From JACCXG01 sp963836735 (GTDB lineage Bacteria > Acidobacteriota > Vicinamibacteria > Vicinamibacterales > 2-12-FULL-66-21), in assembly GCA_963836735.1 (NCBI GenBank), contig CAWIKP010000034.1, positions 18,008-82,007 of the forward strand: a stretch of DNA of 64,000 nucleotides, in the 5' to 3' direction. Under the pieces are notes generated by a model. That model saw only the letters and a program-made list of their open reading frames with translations. It had not been told where the DNA came from and searched no databases. Position numbers and translations under genes: made by a program. This document shows, one piece after another, positions 10,622 to 20,252 of this stretch. Within the stretch, counting starts at the first letter, position 1. Each line of letters opens with the position of its first letter.

Positions 10622-11211
10622 GCGACAAAGAGTACGAAATCCCGGTCAAGGTGGTCGACCGCCGCTGGTGGGCCAATCAGGAAAACGCGAATCCGGACTC
10701 GGCGACCGCCACGCCGTCCCTGAAGCCGACCTACGTCGAGGAGCTGGAGCAGAAGCTCGCGGAGAAGGACAAGCAGCTCCAGGACGCCATCGCGCGCTAC
10801 CGCGGCGCATCGGCTGAATTCGACGAGTCGCGGCTGCGGATCCGGCGCGAGATTGCGAAGGACATCGAGCGCGGCCGGCGCGAGATCCTCGCCGACCTGC
10901 TCGACGTGGTCGACAACCTCGATCGCGCCCTCGATGCGGCGCGATCCAACACCGGTCCCGATCGCGTCGACACGCTGCTGCAGGGCGTCGAGATGGTGCG
11001 CAGGCAGTTCCTCGCCAAGCTCGAAGGGTTCGGCGTGAAGCGGATCGAGTCCGAGGGCCAGAAGTTCGACCCGGCGCTGCACGACGCGATGACCGCGGTT
11101 CCGGCGGCCACGCCGGATCAGGACGGCACCATTGTCGGCGTCATCCGGCAGGGTTACCGGATCGGCGACGACGTGCTGCGGCCGGCGTCGGTGGCTGTCG
11201 CGCAGAGCTGA
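10618..11211 (+). CDS. grpE: nucleotide exchange factor GrpE
   Basis: The ATG at 10618 overlaps the clpA stop (ATGA), which fixes the start and implies translational coupling. The product is 197 residues: an acidic disordered N-terminus, a long coiled coil (YVEELEQKLAEKDKQLQDAI to about residue 85), a helical bundle (REILADLLDVVDNLDRALDA) and a C-terminal beta-domain with FDPALHDAMTAVPA and GTIVGVIRQGYRIGDDVLRP, the GrpE hallmark. GrpE releases ADP from DnaK. Placement behind clpA rather than beside hrcA or dnaK links unfolding-proteolysis and refolding functions in one transcript. Confidence 0.95.
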
Positions 11212-12476
11212 GCCCATCGCCCGGATCGTTCTCGCGACGTTCGGATCTCTCGGGGATGTGCACCCGATGGTCGCGCTGGCGCTCGAGCTGCAGCGCCGCG
11301 GCCATGATCCCGTCATCGCGACGTCCGAGTTCTACCGCGACAAGGTCACCAGCACCGGCGTGGCCTTTCACGCCATCCGTCCCAACCTCACCCCGGACGA
11401 CAAGGACCTGCTGCGAGCCGTGATGGACGAGCGCGGCGGGCCCGAGCAGGTGATCCGGCGGCTCATGGTGCCGGCGGTGCGGGAGATGTACGCGGATTTG
11501 ATGGACGCCGTGCGCGGCGCGGATCTGTTGCTGTCCGCGGAGCTGGCCTTCGCGGCCGACAGCGTCGCGGAGATGGCGCGGATACCGTGGGTCGTCGCGA
11601 CGCTCGCGCCGCTGTCGTTCATGTCGCGGTACGACCCTCCGATCCTGATCCAGGCGCCGTGGCTGACGCGGATCGCCGCGTTCTCGAAGCCGTTGTACGC
11701 ATCGCTCGTGAAACTCAGTCAGTGGGGCATCCGGCACTGGACCGAGCCAGTGCGCCGGATGCGGCGCGACCTGGGACTGACGCCCGGGCCCGCAGGGATC
11801 TTCGGGCCACGAGAGAAGGCGAAGGCGATCGTCGCGATGTTCTCGCCGCTCGTCGGTCGGCCGCAGCCGGACTGGCCGCCGAACGCGCGCGTCACCGGGT
11901 TCGCCTTCTACGATCGCCACGAGCCGATGCCGACGACACTCCAGGCCTTTCTCGAGGCCGGTGATCCGCCGATTGTCTTCACGCTCGGCTCGGCAGCGGT
12001 CTTCGATCCTGGCGAGTTCTACCGCGACAGCGCGGCGGCAGCGCGCGCCGTCGGCCGGAGAGCCGTGCTGCTGGTCGGGCCCGACCAGCCGCCGGTGCCT
12101 GCCTCAGACCCGCGGATTGCGGTCGCTCCGTCACGCCCCGTTCTCTGAACTGTTTCCCCGGGCCGCGGTGATCGTGCACCAGGCCGGCATCGGCACCACG
12201 GCGCAGGCGCTGCGTGCAGGCAGGCCCATGCTGATCGTGCCGTTCAGCCACGATCAGCCAGACAACGGCGCGCGGATGGTGCGACTGGGAGTGGCCAGGG
12301 TGATTGGGCGACGGCAGTACTCGGCGGCGACCGCAGCGGAGGCCCTGCGCGGGCTGCTGGACGATCCTGCCTACGGTGAGCGTGCCATGGCCGCGGCAGC
12401 GCAGATTCAGCACGAAGACGGAGCCGGACGAGCGGCGGACGTTGTCGAAACCGTGCTTCGCGGCGGCCAGGCCTGA
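11132..12476 (+). CDS. GT1-family glycosyltransferase (UDP-glucosyltransferase-like, frameshifted)
   Basis: The N-terminal Rossmann domain begins ARIVLATFGSLGDVHPMVAL. The C-terminal nucleotide-sugar site is VIVHQAGIGTTAQALRAGRP followed by FSHDQPDNGARM, the bacterial form of the plant PSPG box. The two halves are in adjacent frames; one surplus base near 12127 separates them, and joined they give about 420 residues from the conserved start. The start is uncertain. No ATG, GTG or TTG lies between the grpE stop (11211) and the conserved block, and the only in-frame ATG (11132) lies 80 bases inside grpE. Such enzymes transfer sugars to lipids or small hydrophobic acceptors; acceptor unknown. 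Confidence 0.85.
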
Positions 12477-12481
12477 CTTCT

Positions 12482-12527
12482 TCACAGGAGGGCAAGAGAT
12501 CAGGAGCATCTCCTAGTCCTCCTGTGA
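12482..12527. terminator. bidirectional terminator between convergent genes
   Basis: TCACAGGAGG pairs with CCTCCTGTGA, with a second inner palindrome (AGGAGCATCTCCT) in the loop. It lies between the glycosyltransferase (+) and hexosaminidase (-) stops. No strong T-tract on either side. Confidence 0.55.
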
Positions 12528-12567
12528 GTTGTCGCTGCAAACCAGCTCGTTGCGGATCCAAGCAGCC

Positions 12568-14161
12568 TTAACGCACGGTCCAGGGCAGCTTCGGCGAGCG
12601 GTAGAAATTGATCCCCAGCGCCGTCCAACGCGGCGCCTGCGCGCCGAGGCGGGGGGCGAACTCCGCCCACTGCCGCTCTCCTTTCGACCACCCGATCTCC
12701 GCGATCGCCGCGAGCCGCGGAAATGCGAGCCATTCGACATCGCGCAGGTTGGCGGCGGTCTCGGACCAGAGCGGTGCTTCCACGCCGACGATTGCGGATT
12801 CGGGGATTCCTTTCGCGACGGTCAGCGGATCCCACTCGTAGGCATCTGGCACGTCGATGTAGGCGGCCCAGTGAAGGCCGATAGGGCTGGACGTGTCGTA
12901 CTGCATGTCCAGGTAGGCGCGATTGGCGACCGACACCACGATCCGGTTGCCCTTCGCCAGCGCCTGTAAAGGAACGCCGTCGGGGCGCCAGTACTGGATC
13001 ACCGTGGTCTTCAGGAGCTGCGCGGACGCGATCTCGTCCCAGCCGATCATCTCCTTGCCGTGCGACTGCACGATCGTCTGCACCCGTTCGATGAACGCGA
13101 TGTACTGCGGCGCCGACAACAGCGTCCTCACCTCGTCGCCGCCGATATGGAAGTAGGGGCCGGGCGTGAGAGCCGCGATCTCGCGAACCACATCGTCGAT
13201 GAACTTGTAGGTGATGTCCTTGTCGACGCACACGGCACTGAAGCCCACCTCGATGCCGGTGTAGCGCTGCCGCGCGACGCCGTCGCAGTTCAGCTCCGCG
13301 TACGACGCGAGCGCGGCGTTGATGTGGCTGGGCATTTCGATCTCGGGCACGAGAGTGATGCCCCGATCCCGCCCGTACGCCACGAGCTCGCTGTAGTCCT
13401 GCTGCGTGTAGTAGCCGCCGGCTCCGCCGCCGACCTCGCTCTTGCCGCCTTCGATGGCCAGGTTCGGCCACGACTTGATCTCGATCCGCCAGCCTTGATC
13501 GTCGGAAAGGTGCAGGTGCAGAGAATTGAGCTTGTAGAGCGCCATCAAGTCCATGTAGCGCTTGACGTCGTCCACGCTGAAGAAGTGGCGCGCGACGTCG
13601 AGCATGGCCCCGCGCCACGGAAAGCGCGGGACTGTCGATCACGCGCACAGCAGGTGCACGCACCGGCCGCGAGGCATCCGCGCGCGTGGCCTCGTGTTCG
13701 ACATGCGGCGGAAACAGCTGCCTCAACGTCTGCACACCGTAGAAGACGCCCTCGGCCCGGGCCGCAGTGATCGCGATGCGCTCGGCAGTGACGGTGAGCT
13801 CGTATGCCTCGCCGGCCGGGTCGGCAATCTGCCCGAGCTGCAGCACGATCGCGCCACGGGGCGGCGGCGTACCGACCTCGACGCGGGGAGGCGTGGGACC
13901 GGCGGCGATTCCAATCCAGTCGGACAGGAAACGGCCGATGCGCATCAACGGTTCGTTGCCGGCGGGCACGTAGATCGCTGTCGTCGGGGTGACGACGAAG
14001 CCGTCGCCGGTGCCGGGTTCGAACGTGTTGGGGCGCGGAATGAGGGTGTGCTGCATCGGGGTCGATCCGCGGGCTGGGGAGGCGGCCCCCGAGGATGGAG
14101 CGCTGGCGCACCCTCCCGCCAGGAGCGCGGTCACTGCGACAACCGCCAGCGTGCGCGTCAT
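12568..14161 (-). CDS. GH20 beta-N-acetylhexosaminidase lipoprotein (one frameshift)
   Basis: Begins MTRTLAVVAVTALLAGGCAS, a lipoprotein signal with lipobox LAGGC, so it is probably anchored in a membrane facing the periplasm or outside. The GH20b domain (LIPRPNTFEPGTGDGFVVTP to about residue 150) precedes the TIM-barrel catalytic domain, which carries LNSLHLHLSDDQGWRIEIK, VPEIEMPSHINAAL and the catalytic Asp-Glu pair in YFHIGGDEVRTL. GH20 enzymes remove terminal GlcNAc or GalNAc by substrate-assisted catalysis, as in chitin or peptidoglycan fragment turnover. One surplus base in the G3 run at 13628-13630 splits domain b from the barrel. About 530 residues restored. Confidence 0.9.
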
Positions 14162-14184
14162 GGGTGCGAAGAATAGCAGAGTGC

Positions 14185-14262
14185 GATCCGCAGGTCCGCT
14201 GGTCCGCTGGTCCGCAGGTCCGCTGGTCCGCTGGTCCGCTGGCCCGCAGGTCGCTGGTCGCG
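14185..14262. repeat. family C tandem octamer array (GTCCGCTG units)
   Basis: Roughly nine head-to-tail copies of an 8-base unit, GGTCCGCT or GGTCCGCA, fill the gap between the double-YCII gene stop (14270) and the hexosaminidase start (14161). The related array at 62027-62081 uses GTCCGCTA. Confidence 0.8.
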
Positions 14263-14269
14263 GGCTGCG

Positions 14270-15013
14270 TTACTTCGGCGTCACCGGCAATGCTCCCTGC
14301 GGCACCTGCCAGGGATGCAGCTCGAGCGCGAGGCGGCCCGCTTTGATCATCGGGTCCCCGTCGCCGCGGCGCCGCGCCTCCGCCTCGTCTGCGACCCGGT
14401 ACACGACGATGCCGCGGCGGGGACCGTCGGTACTGAAGGGGCCAGCCGCCACGAGCTTGCCTTCCTTCGCCTGGCCCTCCATATAGGCGAGGTGCTCCGC
14501 CTGCAGCCGCTTCGCGGTTTCGGCATCCTGATTCCGGTTCGGGCCGCTCACCAGGAACCCGAAGAACACTTTCTCGAAGTTCGGGAACGCCGCCCACGGG
14601 CCAAACCAGCCCTCGGGAGCCATGAACGGCGCGGCTTCGACCGTGAACAACCCGGCCTTCACGCCCGGGTCTTCACCCTCGATCTCTCTCGCCCGCTCGG
14701 GGGTCGGGGCCTTGACGATGATCACGCCGGCGATCTCACCGCCGTCGAGAAAAGGACCGGCCGCGGCATATGTGCCCTCGGCGGCCATCTTGTACAGGTA
14801 GCCGACGTGCGACTGGACCAGTTTCCCGCCGTCGGGCGCGGCGCGCAGTTCTGCGGCCTTCGGCCCAGGCTTGAGGACGACCAACTGGTACGTCGTCATC
14901 TTGTATGTCGGTTCCGGCGCTTTGACGGACGGCGCTTGCGCCGGCAGCACCGCCTGACAGATGACGGCGCAGTTCAGGAACAGGACAGCGACTCTCTTCA
15001 TTACGGCACTCAT
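14270..15013 (-). CDS. secreted protein with two YCII-like domains
   Basis: A signal peptide (KRVAVLFLNCAVICQAVLPA, cleavage near AQAP) precedes two related ferredoxin-like units: residues about 37-120 (TYQLVVLKPGPKAAEL, HVGYLYKMAAEGTYAAAGPF) and about 145-240 (KVFFGFLVSGPNRNQDAETA, EHLAYMEGQAKEGKLVAAGP). The phrase AxGPFxxxG recurs, as in YCII-domain proteins. Those are dimeric alpha-beta-barrel proteins, sometimes enzymes. ATG 15013 or the in-frame ATG 15001 could be the start; both are just after the stop of the propeller gene, so the pair is likely co-transcribed. Function unknown. Confidence 0.8.
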   Translation of the reverse strand: MSAVMKRVAVLFLNCAVICQAVLPAQAPSVKAPEPTYKMTTYQLVVLKPGPKAAELRAAPDGGKLVQSHVGYLYKMAAEGTYAAAGPFLDGGEIAGVIIVKAPTPERAREIEGEDPGVKAGLFTVEAAPFMAPEGWFGPWAAFPNFEKVFFGFLVSGPNRNQDAETAKRLQAEHLAYMEGQAKEGKLVAAGPFSTDGPRRGIVVYRVADEAEARRRGDGDPMIKAGRLALELHPWQVPQGALPVTPK

Positions 15014-15014
15014 C

Positions 15015-18000
15015 TCAGCGGCCTCCCGCGGGCGCCTGCGGCGCCGTCACCTCGAGCGGCGCGAGCTGCAGCCGCTGGAGCTGTTCGTTGAACGACCGGA
15101 CATCGCCGAGGAGGATTTCCTGAAGCCGATCGGTCTGGCTCTTCAGCTCGGCGGAGAGGTCGGCAAAGATTGGGGCGGCATTGCCGATTGGCTTTCCGTC
15201 GCCCGTGTTGACCACGCGCAGCAGCGACGCAATCCGGTTGTTGATCTTGATGGGAAAGTTCAGCGGATCCTGGTTGCTCTGGTTGCGGACCTGGTAGATC
15301 TCTTCCTCGATCGCGCTCAAACCGGCGGTCAGGCGGTCGGCTGACGACTTGAGGCCGGCGTCGGACGACTTCGACAGCCGATCTCCAATCTGCTGCTTCA
15401 GCGAGCGAATCTGAATGACGGCGTTGTTCGCCTCCGACACCTTGTCGCGAATGCGCGTCGCGAAGTCGAACTGTTCGCGCAGATCCGAATCGCTCACGCT
15501 GCGCAGCGGATGTTTGCGCACGCGAAGCGGCTGACTAATCGACTGCCCGTCGACCGTCAGCCTGACCTCATAACTGCCCGGCAGCGCGGCCGGCCCCGCA
15601 GTGGTCGCGCCCCACAGCACCATTCCTGGAAACGTAGTCGGACCTGGATAAGCCAGGTTCCACGTCACGCGATTGAGGCCCGGAGCCATCGATGCCGACG
15701 GCGCCCCGCCGCCACGTCCTCCACCCTGCGGCTCGCCCGCCTCGCTCTCGGCCGCACCCGGAGCATCCCCGCCGCGCCCGCGACCCCGGCCGCCGCGGCC
15801 GGGACTGTCGGCCCGTCCGGGAATCGACTGCACCACGCGGCCTGCCCCGTCGAGAATCTCGACGGTGAGGCTCTTCGCGGGCGCGCGCAGCAGATACGCG
15901 ATCGTCGCCGCCGGCCCGCCCCGTATCGCGTCAGCTGGCTTGAACAGCACGGGCGACGTGGAAGTGGAGGCCTCCGGCGCCTGACGAACGACGTTCAAGT
16001 CGTCCAGGACGTAGAAGCTGCGGCCGTGCGTCGCGATCGCGAGCGAGCTCGATTCGACGACCAGGTCGGAGATCTGCGTGCGCGGAAGGTTCAACGACAG
16101 CGACTTCCACGAGTCGCCGTCGTTGTAGGACACGTAGACGCCGTTCTGCGTCCCGGCGTAAAGGAGCCCGCGCCGCGCCGGATCTTCGCGCACGACGTGC
16201 GTGTAATCGTCCGGCGCGATGCCGTTCACGATTCGCGTCCACGTCCGGCCGTAGTCGCGGGTGCGAAACAGGTACGGCGCGAAGTCGTTCAGGAGCGGTT
16301 TCTTGACCGCGATGTAGGCGGCGCCCGGATCGAAGCTCGACGCATCGATCTGGCTCACGCGGCCGAACTCGGGCATCTCCTTCGGCGTGACGTTGGTCCA
16401 GGTCTTCCCGCCATCGCGCGTCACGTGCACGAGGCCATCGTCCGAGCCGGCCCAGAGGATGTTCACGTTCGTCTTGCCGGGCCCGAGCGCGAACACGGTG
16501 CCGTACACCTCGGGGCTGTTCATGTCCCTGGTAATCGGCCCGCCGGATTCCCCCATCGTTTTTGGATCGTGCCTGGTCAGGTCGCCGCTGATCTTGTCCC
16601 AGCTCTGCCCGCCGCTGGTCGTCCGCCACACGTGCTGCGAGGACGTGTAGAGCACGTTCGGATCGGCGGGAGAAAAGATGATGGGGTAGGTCCACTGCCA
16701 ACGTTCGACGAGCGCGCCCGACGGCTCACCCGAGAACATCCGCGGATAGGGGTTCACTTCGCGCAGCTCTCCGGTGCGCCGGTTGAGCCGGGTCATGAAC
16801 GTCCCGTTGTTGCCGCCGGCAAACAGCACGTCGGGGTCCTTCGGATCCGGCGCGATGTACCCGGGCTCCGACCCGCCCGCGCCATACGGTGCCACCGGCT
16901 GGGCTCCACGGCCGCCGCCTCCCCGGCCTCCGAGATTGGTATCGCTCGGCAGGCACACCGTGCTGCCGTCCTGCTGCGCGCCGCAGACGTGATACGGCAC
17001 GTGCTTCGTCGTCGCGACGTGGTAATACTGCGCGGTCGGAAAGTCCTGCGCGGACCAGCTCTGCCCGGACGCGAGCGATACCGCGCCGCCGCCGTCGTTT
17101 CCAAGCACCAGGTGCTTCGAGTCGTCCGGATCGATCCAGAGATCGTGATGATCCCCGTGGGTGCCGCCGCCGATCGCGGTCAGCGTCTTCCCGCCGTCAG
17201 CCGATCTGTAGGCGCTGACGTTGAGGAGATACACCATGTCGCGGTTGCCGGGATCGGCAGCGACATGGGTGTAGTAGAACGCGCGCTGGCGGATGTTCCG
17301 GTTGTCGTTGATCAGCTTCCACGTTCCCCCGGCATCGTCCGACACGAACAGGCCACCGCCGGCGTTCTCGACGAGCGCATACAGCCGATTCGAGTCGGCG
17401 CCGGACACCGCGATGCCGATCCTGCCGACAACACCCGGCGGGAGGCCAGGCCGGCGAGTGATCTCCGTCCAGGTCTCGCCGCCGTCGATCGACTTGAACA
17501 GGCCGCTGCCGGGACCACCGCTCGACATCTGATACTCGACGCGGTAGGCCTCCCAGAGCGCGGCGTAAATGACATCGGGATTGCGGCGATCGATCGCAAG
17601 GTCCACGGCGCCGGTCTTGTCATCGCGAAACAGCGTCCGCCGCCAGGTGCGCCCGCCGTCGGTGGTCTTGAACACACCGCGCTCATCACTTGGCACGCCG
17701 TATTTGCCGAACGACGCGACGAAGACGACGTCCGGCCGTGTCGGGTGAATGCGAATCTTCGAAATCGCATCAGATGCCCGGAATCCCACGTGGGTCCAGG
17801 TCTTGCCGGCGTCGGCCGACTTGTAGACGCCGTCACCCGGCATGATGTTGCCCCGGATGCACGACTCCCCCATGCCGATGTAGACCGAGATCCGGGTTGG
17901 ACTCGGAGACCGCCACCGCCCCGACCGAGGAGCTCCCAATCTGCCCGTCGGTGACCGGCGCCCAGCTGTCACCGGCATCAGTCGTCTTCCAGAGGCCGCC

Positions 18001-18264
18001 GCCGACGGCGCCGAAGTACGCCTCTTTCGGCCGCCCCTTCACACCGCTCACGGCGATCGACCGTCCACCCCGCGGCGGGCCGATGCTGCGCCAGGACAGG
18101 AGCGAGACCGGATCGTTGAGGTTCCCGGTCACGGGCGGCTGCGGTTCGCTCGCCGCCGGCTGCGTCGGGGCCTGTCCGCGAGACGATGCTGCAGGTGCAC
18201 CGGCGAACGCGGCGGCGACAATGGCGAGCGGCACAAGGGCACGAGCCGCACGACGGAAGGTCAT
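15015..18264 (-). CDS. secreted VPS10/BNR-type beta-propeller protein (one frameshift)
   Basis: About 1080 residues once a surplus base near 17892 is removed (SESNPD joins VYIGMGESCIRGN). The N-terminus MTFRRAARALVPLAIVAAAF is a signal peptide. The body is built of BNR/sortilin-like blades with Asp-box signatures: TTDAGDSW, SADAGKTWTH, TTDGGRTWRR, SIDGGETWTE, TRDGGKTWTN, TRDYGRTWTR, YNDGDSWKS. A Gly/Arg/Ala-rich linker follows, then a C-terminal beta-sandwich (SYEVRLTVDGQSISQPLRV) and helical tail. Large proteins of this type are abundant in acidobacterial genomes, often labelled glycosyl hydrolase although no catalytic residues are established. Probably a surface or periplasmic binding protein. 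Confidence 0.87.
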
Positions 18265-18293
18265 GAGGGGCCTCCAGAAACGGCGAATCTTAA

Positions 18294-18370
18294 GTCAACT
18301 CCCAACTCCCAACTCCCAAGGGAATCCGTTCTTCTCCCTTGGAGTTGGGAGTTGGAAGTTGGGAGTTGAC
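18294..18370. repeat. family A hairpin element, short copy
   Basis: GTCAACTCCCAACTCCCAAC and its inverse (ending GTTGGGAGTTGAC) enclose a 12-base loop; the inner stem found in the full copies is missing. 77 bp in all. It lies in the divergent region between the propeller gene (-) and the FmdB-type gene (+), 18 bases before the latter's ATG. Confidence 0.85.
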
Positions 18371-18388
18371 CAGCGTTAGTATCAACGT

Positions 18389-18619
18389 ATGCCCATCTTC
18401 GAATACCGCTGCAGCGACTGTGACCGCGAGTTCGAGGCGTATGTGAGCGGCGAGCGGACCGCGGCGTGTCCGGCGTGCCAGGGATCGAACCTGGTGAAAC
18501 GGCTCTCCAGCCCGGGAATGGTCGGCGCCTCGGCCGGCCGGCAGTCGTCCCCGGCGCCGATGGCCGGCGGCTGCGGCGCCGGTGGGGCGCACTGCGCGTG
18601 CAGAACCAGTCAGCACTGA
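18389..18619 (+). CDS. FmdB-family zinc ribbon protein
   Basis: A 76-residue protein beginning MPIFEYRCSDCDREFEAYVS, with CxxC in CSDC and a second CxxC in CPACQG, the FmdB putative regulatory zinc-ribbon. The C-terminal tail is Gly/Ala/Cys-rich (GGCGAGGAHCACRTSQH). The family is widespread; its role is unsettled (proposed regulator). It precedes the tldE-like gene across a family B repeat. Confidence 0.9.
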   Translation: MPIFEYRCSDCDREFEAYVSGERTAACPACQGSNLVKRLSSPGMVGASAGRQSSPAPMAGGCGAGGAHCACRTSQH

Positions 18620-18629
18620 CGCGCGGATC

Positions 18630-18713
18630 CCGGCACCCGGCACCCGGAACCTTGAACCGAACCCGGAACCCTGAACCGAACCTGGAACCCGGAACCCTGA
18701 ACCCCGGAACCAA
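18630..18713. repeat. family B single-arm array, copy 2 (GAACC orientation)
   Basis: Tandem CCGGAACC, CTGAACC and CCGAACC heptamer-like units run in one orientation only, ending 5 bases before the tldE-like ATG. It therefore takes the place of a normal leader and leaves no clear ribosome-binding site. Confidence 0.75.
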
Positions 18714-18717
18714 GAAA

Positions 18718-20070
18718 ATGTACTCTCGCGATGAAGTGAAGGCGATCACCGACAAGGTGATCGACATGGCCAAGGCCGACGCGGTCGAGGTCGAGTTCAA
18801 TGGCGGCGAGCGTTCAGCGACACGGTTCGCGAACTCGAACATCACGGCCAACATGGTGCAGTTCGATCGCAGCGTTGCGATCACCGTGTACCAGGGCAAC
18901 AAGTCGGGCACGGCGACGGTCCGCGATTTCGACGAGGCGACGCTGAAGCAGGGGATCGCGGACGCGCTGAAGCGCGCCGCGGAAGCGCGCGAGGCGGGCG
19001 AGGCGCCGGCGCTCGTCGGCCCCCAGGACTACGAACCGGTGGATGCGGCGCTGCCGAGCGGCGTGAATTACGGCCCCGCGGAACGCGCGCGCGCGGTGCG
19101 TCAGAGTCTCGATGTCTGCGCCAAGAAGGGCGTGCTCGGCTCGGGGTACATCCCCAAGGTCTATCAGACGACCTGCACCGCGAATTCAAAGGGACTGTTC
19201 GCCTATTACCAGTATGCGGAGGCCAGCTTCATCCTGACGGCGAGAACGAAGGACGGCGGCGGGTCGGGATGGGCGGGAATCACCGGGGTGAAAGATACGG
19301 CCCTGATCGATCCCGTGCAGCTCTCGGAAACGGCCGCTGACAAGGCCGTCAAGAGTCAGAAGGCGCGAGCGCTGGAGCCCGGACGCTACACCGTGATCCT
19401 CGAGCCGCGACCTGCCGCCCGCTTCCTCTCGCTGATGACCGGACTGTTCAACGCCCGGACTGCCGAGGGCCCGGTCGGCAACTATTTCAGCGGAAAGGAA
19501 CGCGGCACCACCAGGCTCGGCGAGAAGGTCTTCAGCGAGCAGTTCACGCTCAAGAGCGACATCGGCAACCCGATCCTGCGCCAGTCGCCGATCGGCACCG
19601 ACGGCCTCCCCGCGCGCGACCTCACCTGGGTCGAGAAGGGCGTGCTCAAGAATCTCTACTACGACCGCCAGTGGGCGACGCGCCAGAAGAAGGACCTAAC
19701 CCCGGCCTCGACCAACAACAGCCTGGTGCTGGAAGGCACGAACACGACCATCGCCGAGATGATCAAGTCCACGCGCCGCGGGCTGCTGGTGACGTTCTTC
19801 TGGTACATCCGCCCGGTCGATCAGCCAACCCTGCTGAACACCGGCATGACCCGCGACGGGCTGTTCCTGATCGAGAATGGCGAGATCGCCGGCCCGGTGC
19901 AGAACTTCCGCTGGAACATGTCGCCGATCGTCGGTTTCAACAACATCACCGCTCTCGGCACGCCGGTGCCGATTCACACGGGGGAGTCGTACGACGGTCC
20001 CGGCACGGCGCTGGTGCCGCCGGTCAGGATCGAGGACTTTTACATGACGTCGGTATCGCCAGCGGTCTGA
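18718..20070 (+). CDS. TldE/PmbA-like metallopeptidase-family protein
   Basis: About 450 residues, starting MYSRDEVKAITDKVIDMAKA with no signal peptide. The TldD/PmbA N-terminal domain (VEVEFNGGERSATRFANSNI) and C-terminal domain (GRYTVILEPRPAARFLSLMT, LVLEGTNTTIAEMIKSTRRG, GLFLIENGEIAGPVQNFRWN) are both present. It lacks the HExxxH zinc motif, which marks it as the non-catalytic TldE-type partner of the next gene product. In E. coli, TldD and TldE form a heterodimer that degrades unfolded peptides and matures microcin B17. No RiPP precursor was recognised nearby. Confidence 0.88.
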   Translation: MYSRDEVKAITDKVIDMAKADAVEVEFNGGERSATRFANSNITANMVQFDRSVAITVYQGNKSGTATVRDFDEATLKQGIADALKRAAEAREAGEAPALVGPQDYEPVDAALPSGVNYGPAERARAVRQSLDVCAKKGVLGSGYIPKVYQTTCTANSKGLFAYYQYAEASFILTARTKDGGGSGWAGITGVKDTALIDPVQLSETAADKAVKSQKARALEPGRYTVILEPRPAARFLSLMTGLFNARTAEGPVGNYFSGKERGTTRLGEKVFSEQFTLKSDIGNPILRQSPIGTDGLPARDLTWVEKGVLKNLYYDRQWATRQKKDLTPASTNNSLVLEGTNTTIAEMIKSTRRGLLVTFFWYIRPVDQPTLLNTGMTRDGLFLIENGEIAGPVQNFRWNMSPIVGFNNITALGTPVPIHTGESYDGPGTALVPPVRIEDFYMTSVSPAV

Positions 20071-20077
20071 CCAAGTG

Positions 20078-20228
20078 CAAATCCCAAGCTCCAAGCTCCA
20101 AGGTCCAACGCACTCCCAAACGGCAACTGTCAATCGGGTAATGGGCGTTGTCCACGGAACGTGGACTCCAATTTGGAATTTGGGAGTTGGGAGTGCGTTG
20201 GAGCTTGGGATTTGAAACTTGGGGTTTG
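20078..20228. repeat. family A-like hairpin element, divergent copy
   Basis: CAAATCCCAAGCTCCAA and CCAACGCACTCCCAA on the left match the inverse of TTGGGAGTTGGGAGTGCGTT and GGAGCTTGGGATTTG on the right. The centre holds GTCCAC-GGAAC-GTGGAC. The arms use CCAAGCT as well as CAACTCC words. It lies between the tldE-like and tldD-like genes. Confidence 0.7.
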
Positions 20229-20252
20229 ACCCGTTTCACCAAGAGACTCCTT

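Noticed and set aside
15510..17954. 814-codon plus-strand ORF antisense to the propeller gene
   Set aside because: A GC-rich shadow: Arg/Ala/Pro-rich composition and a clear BNR protein on the other strand.
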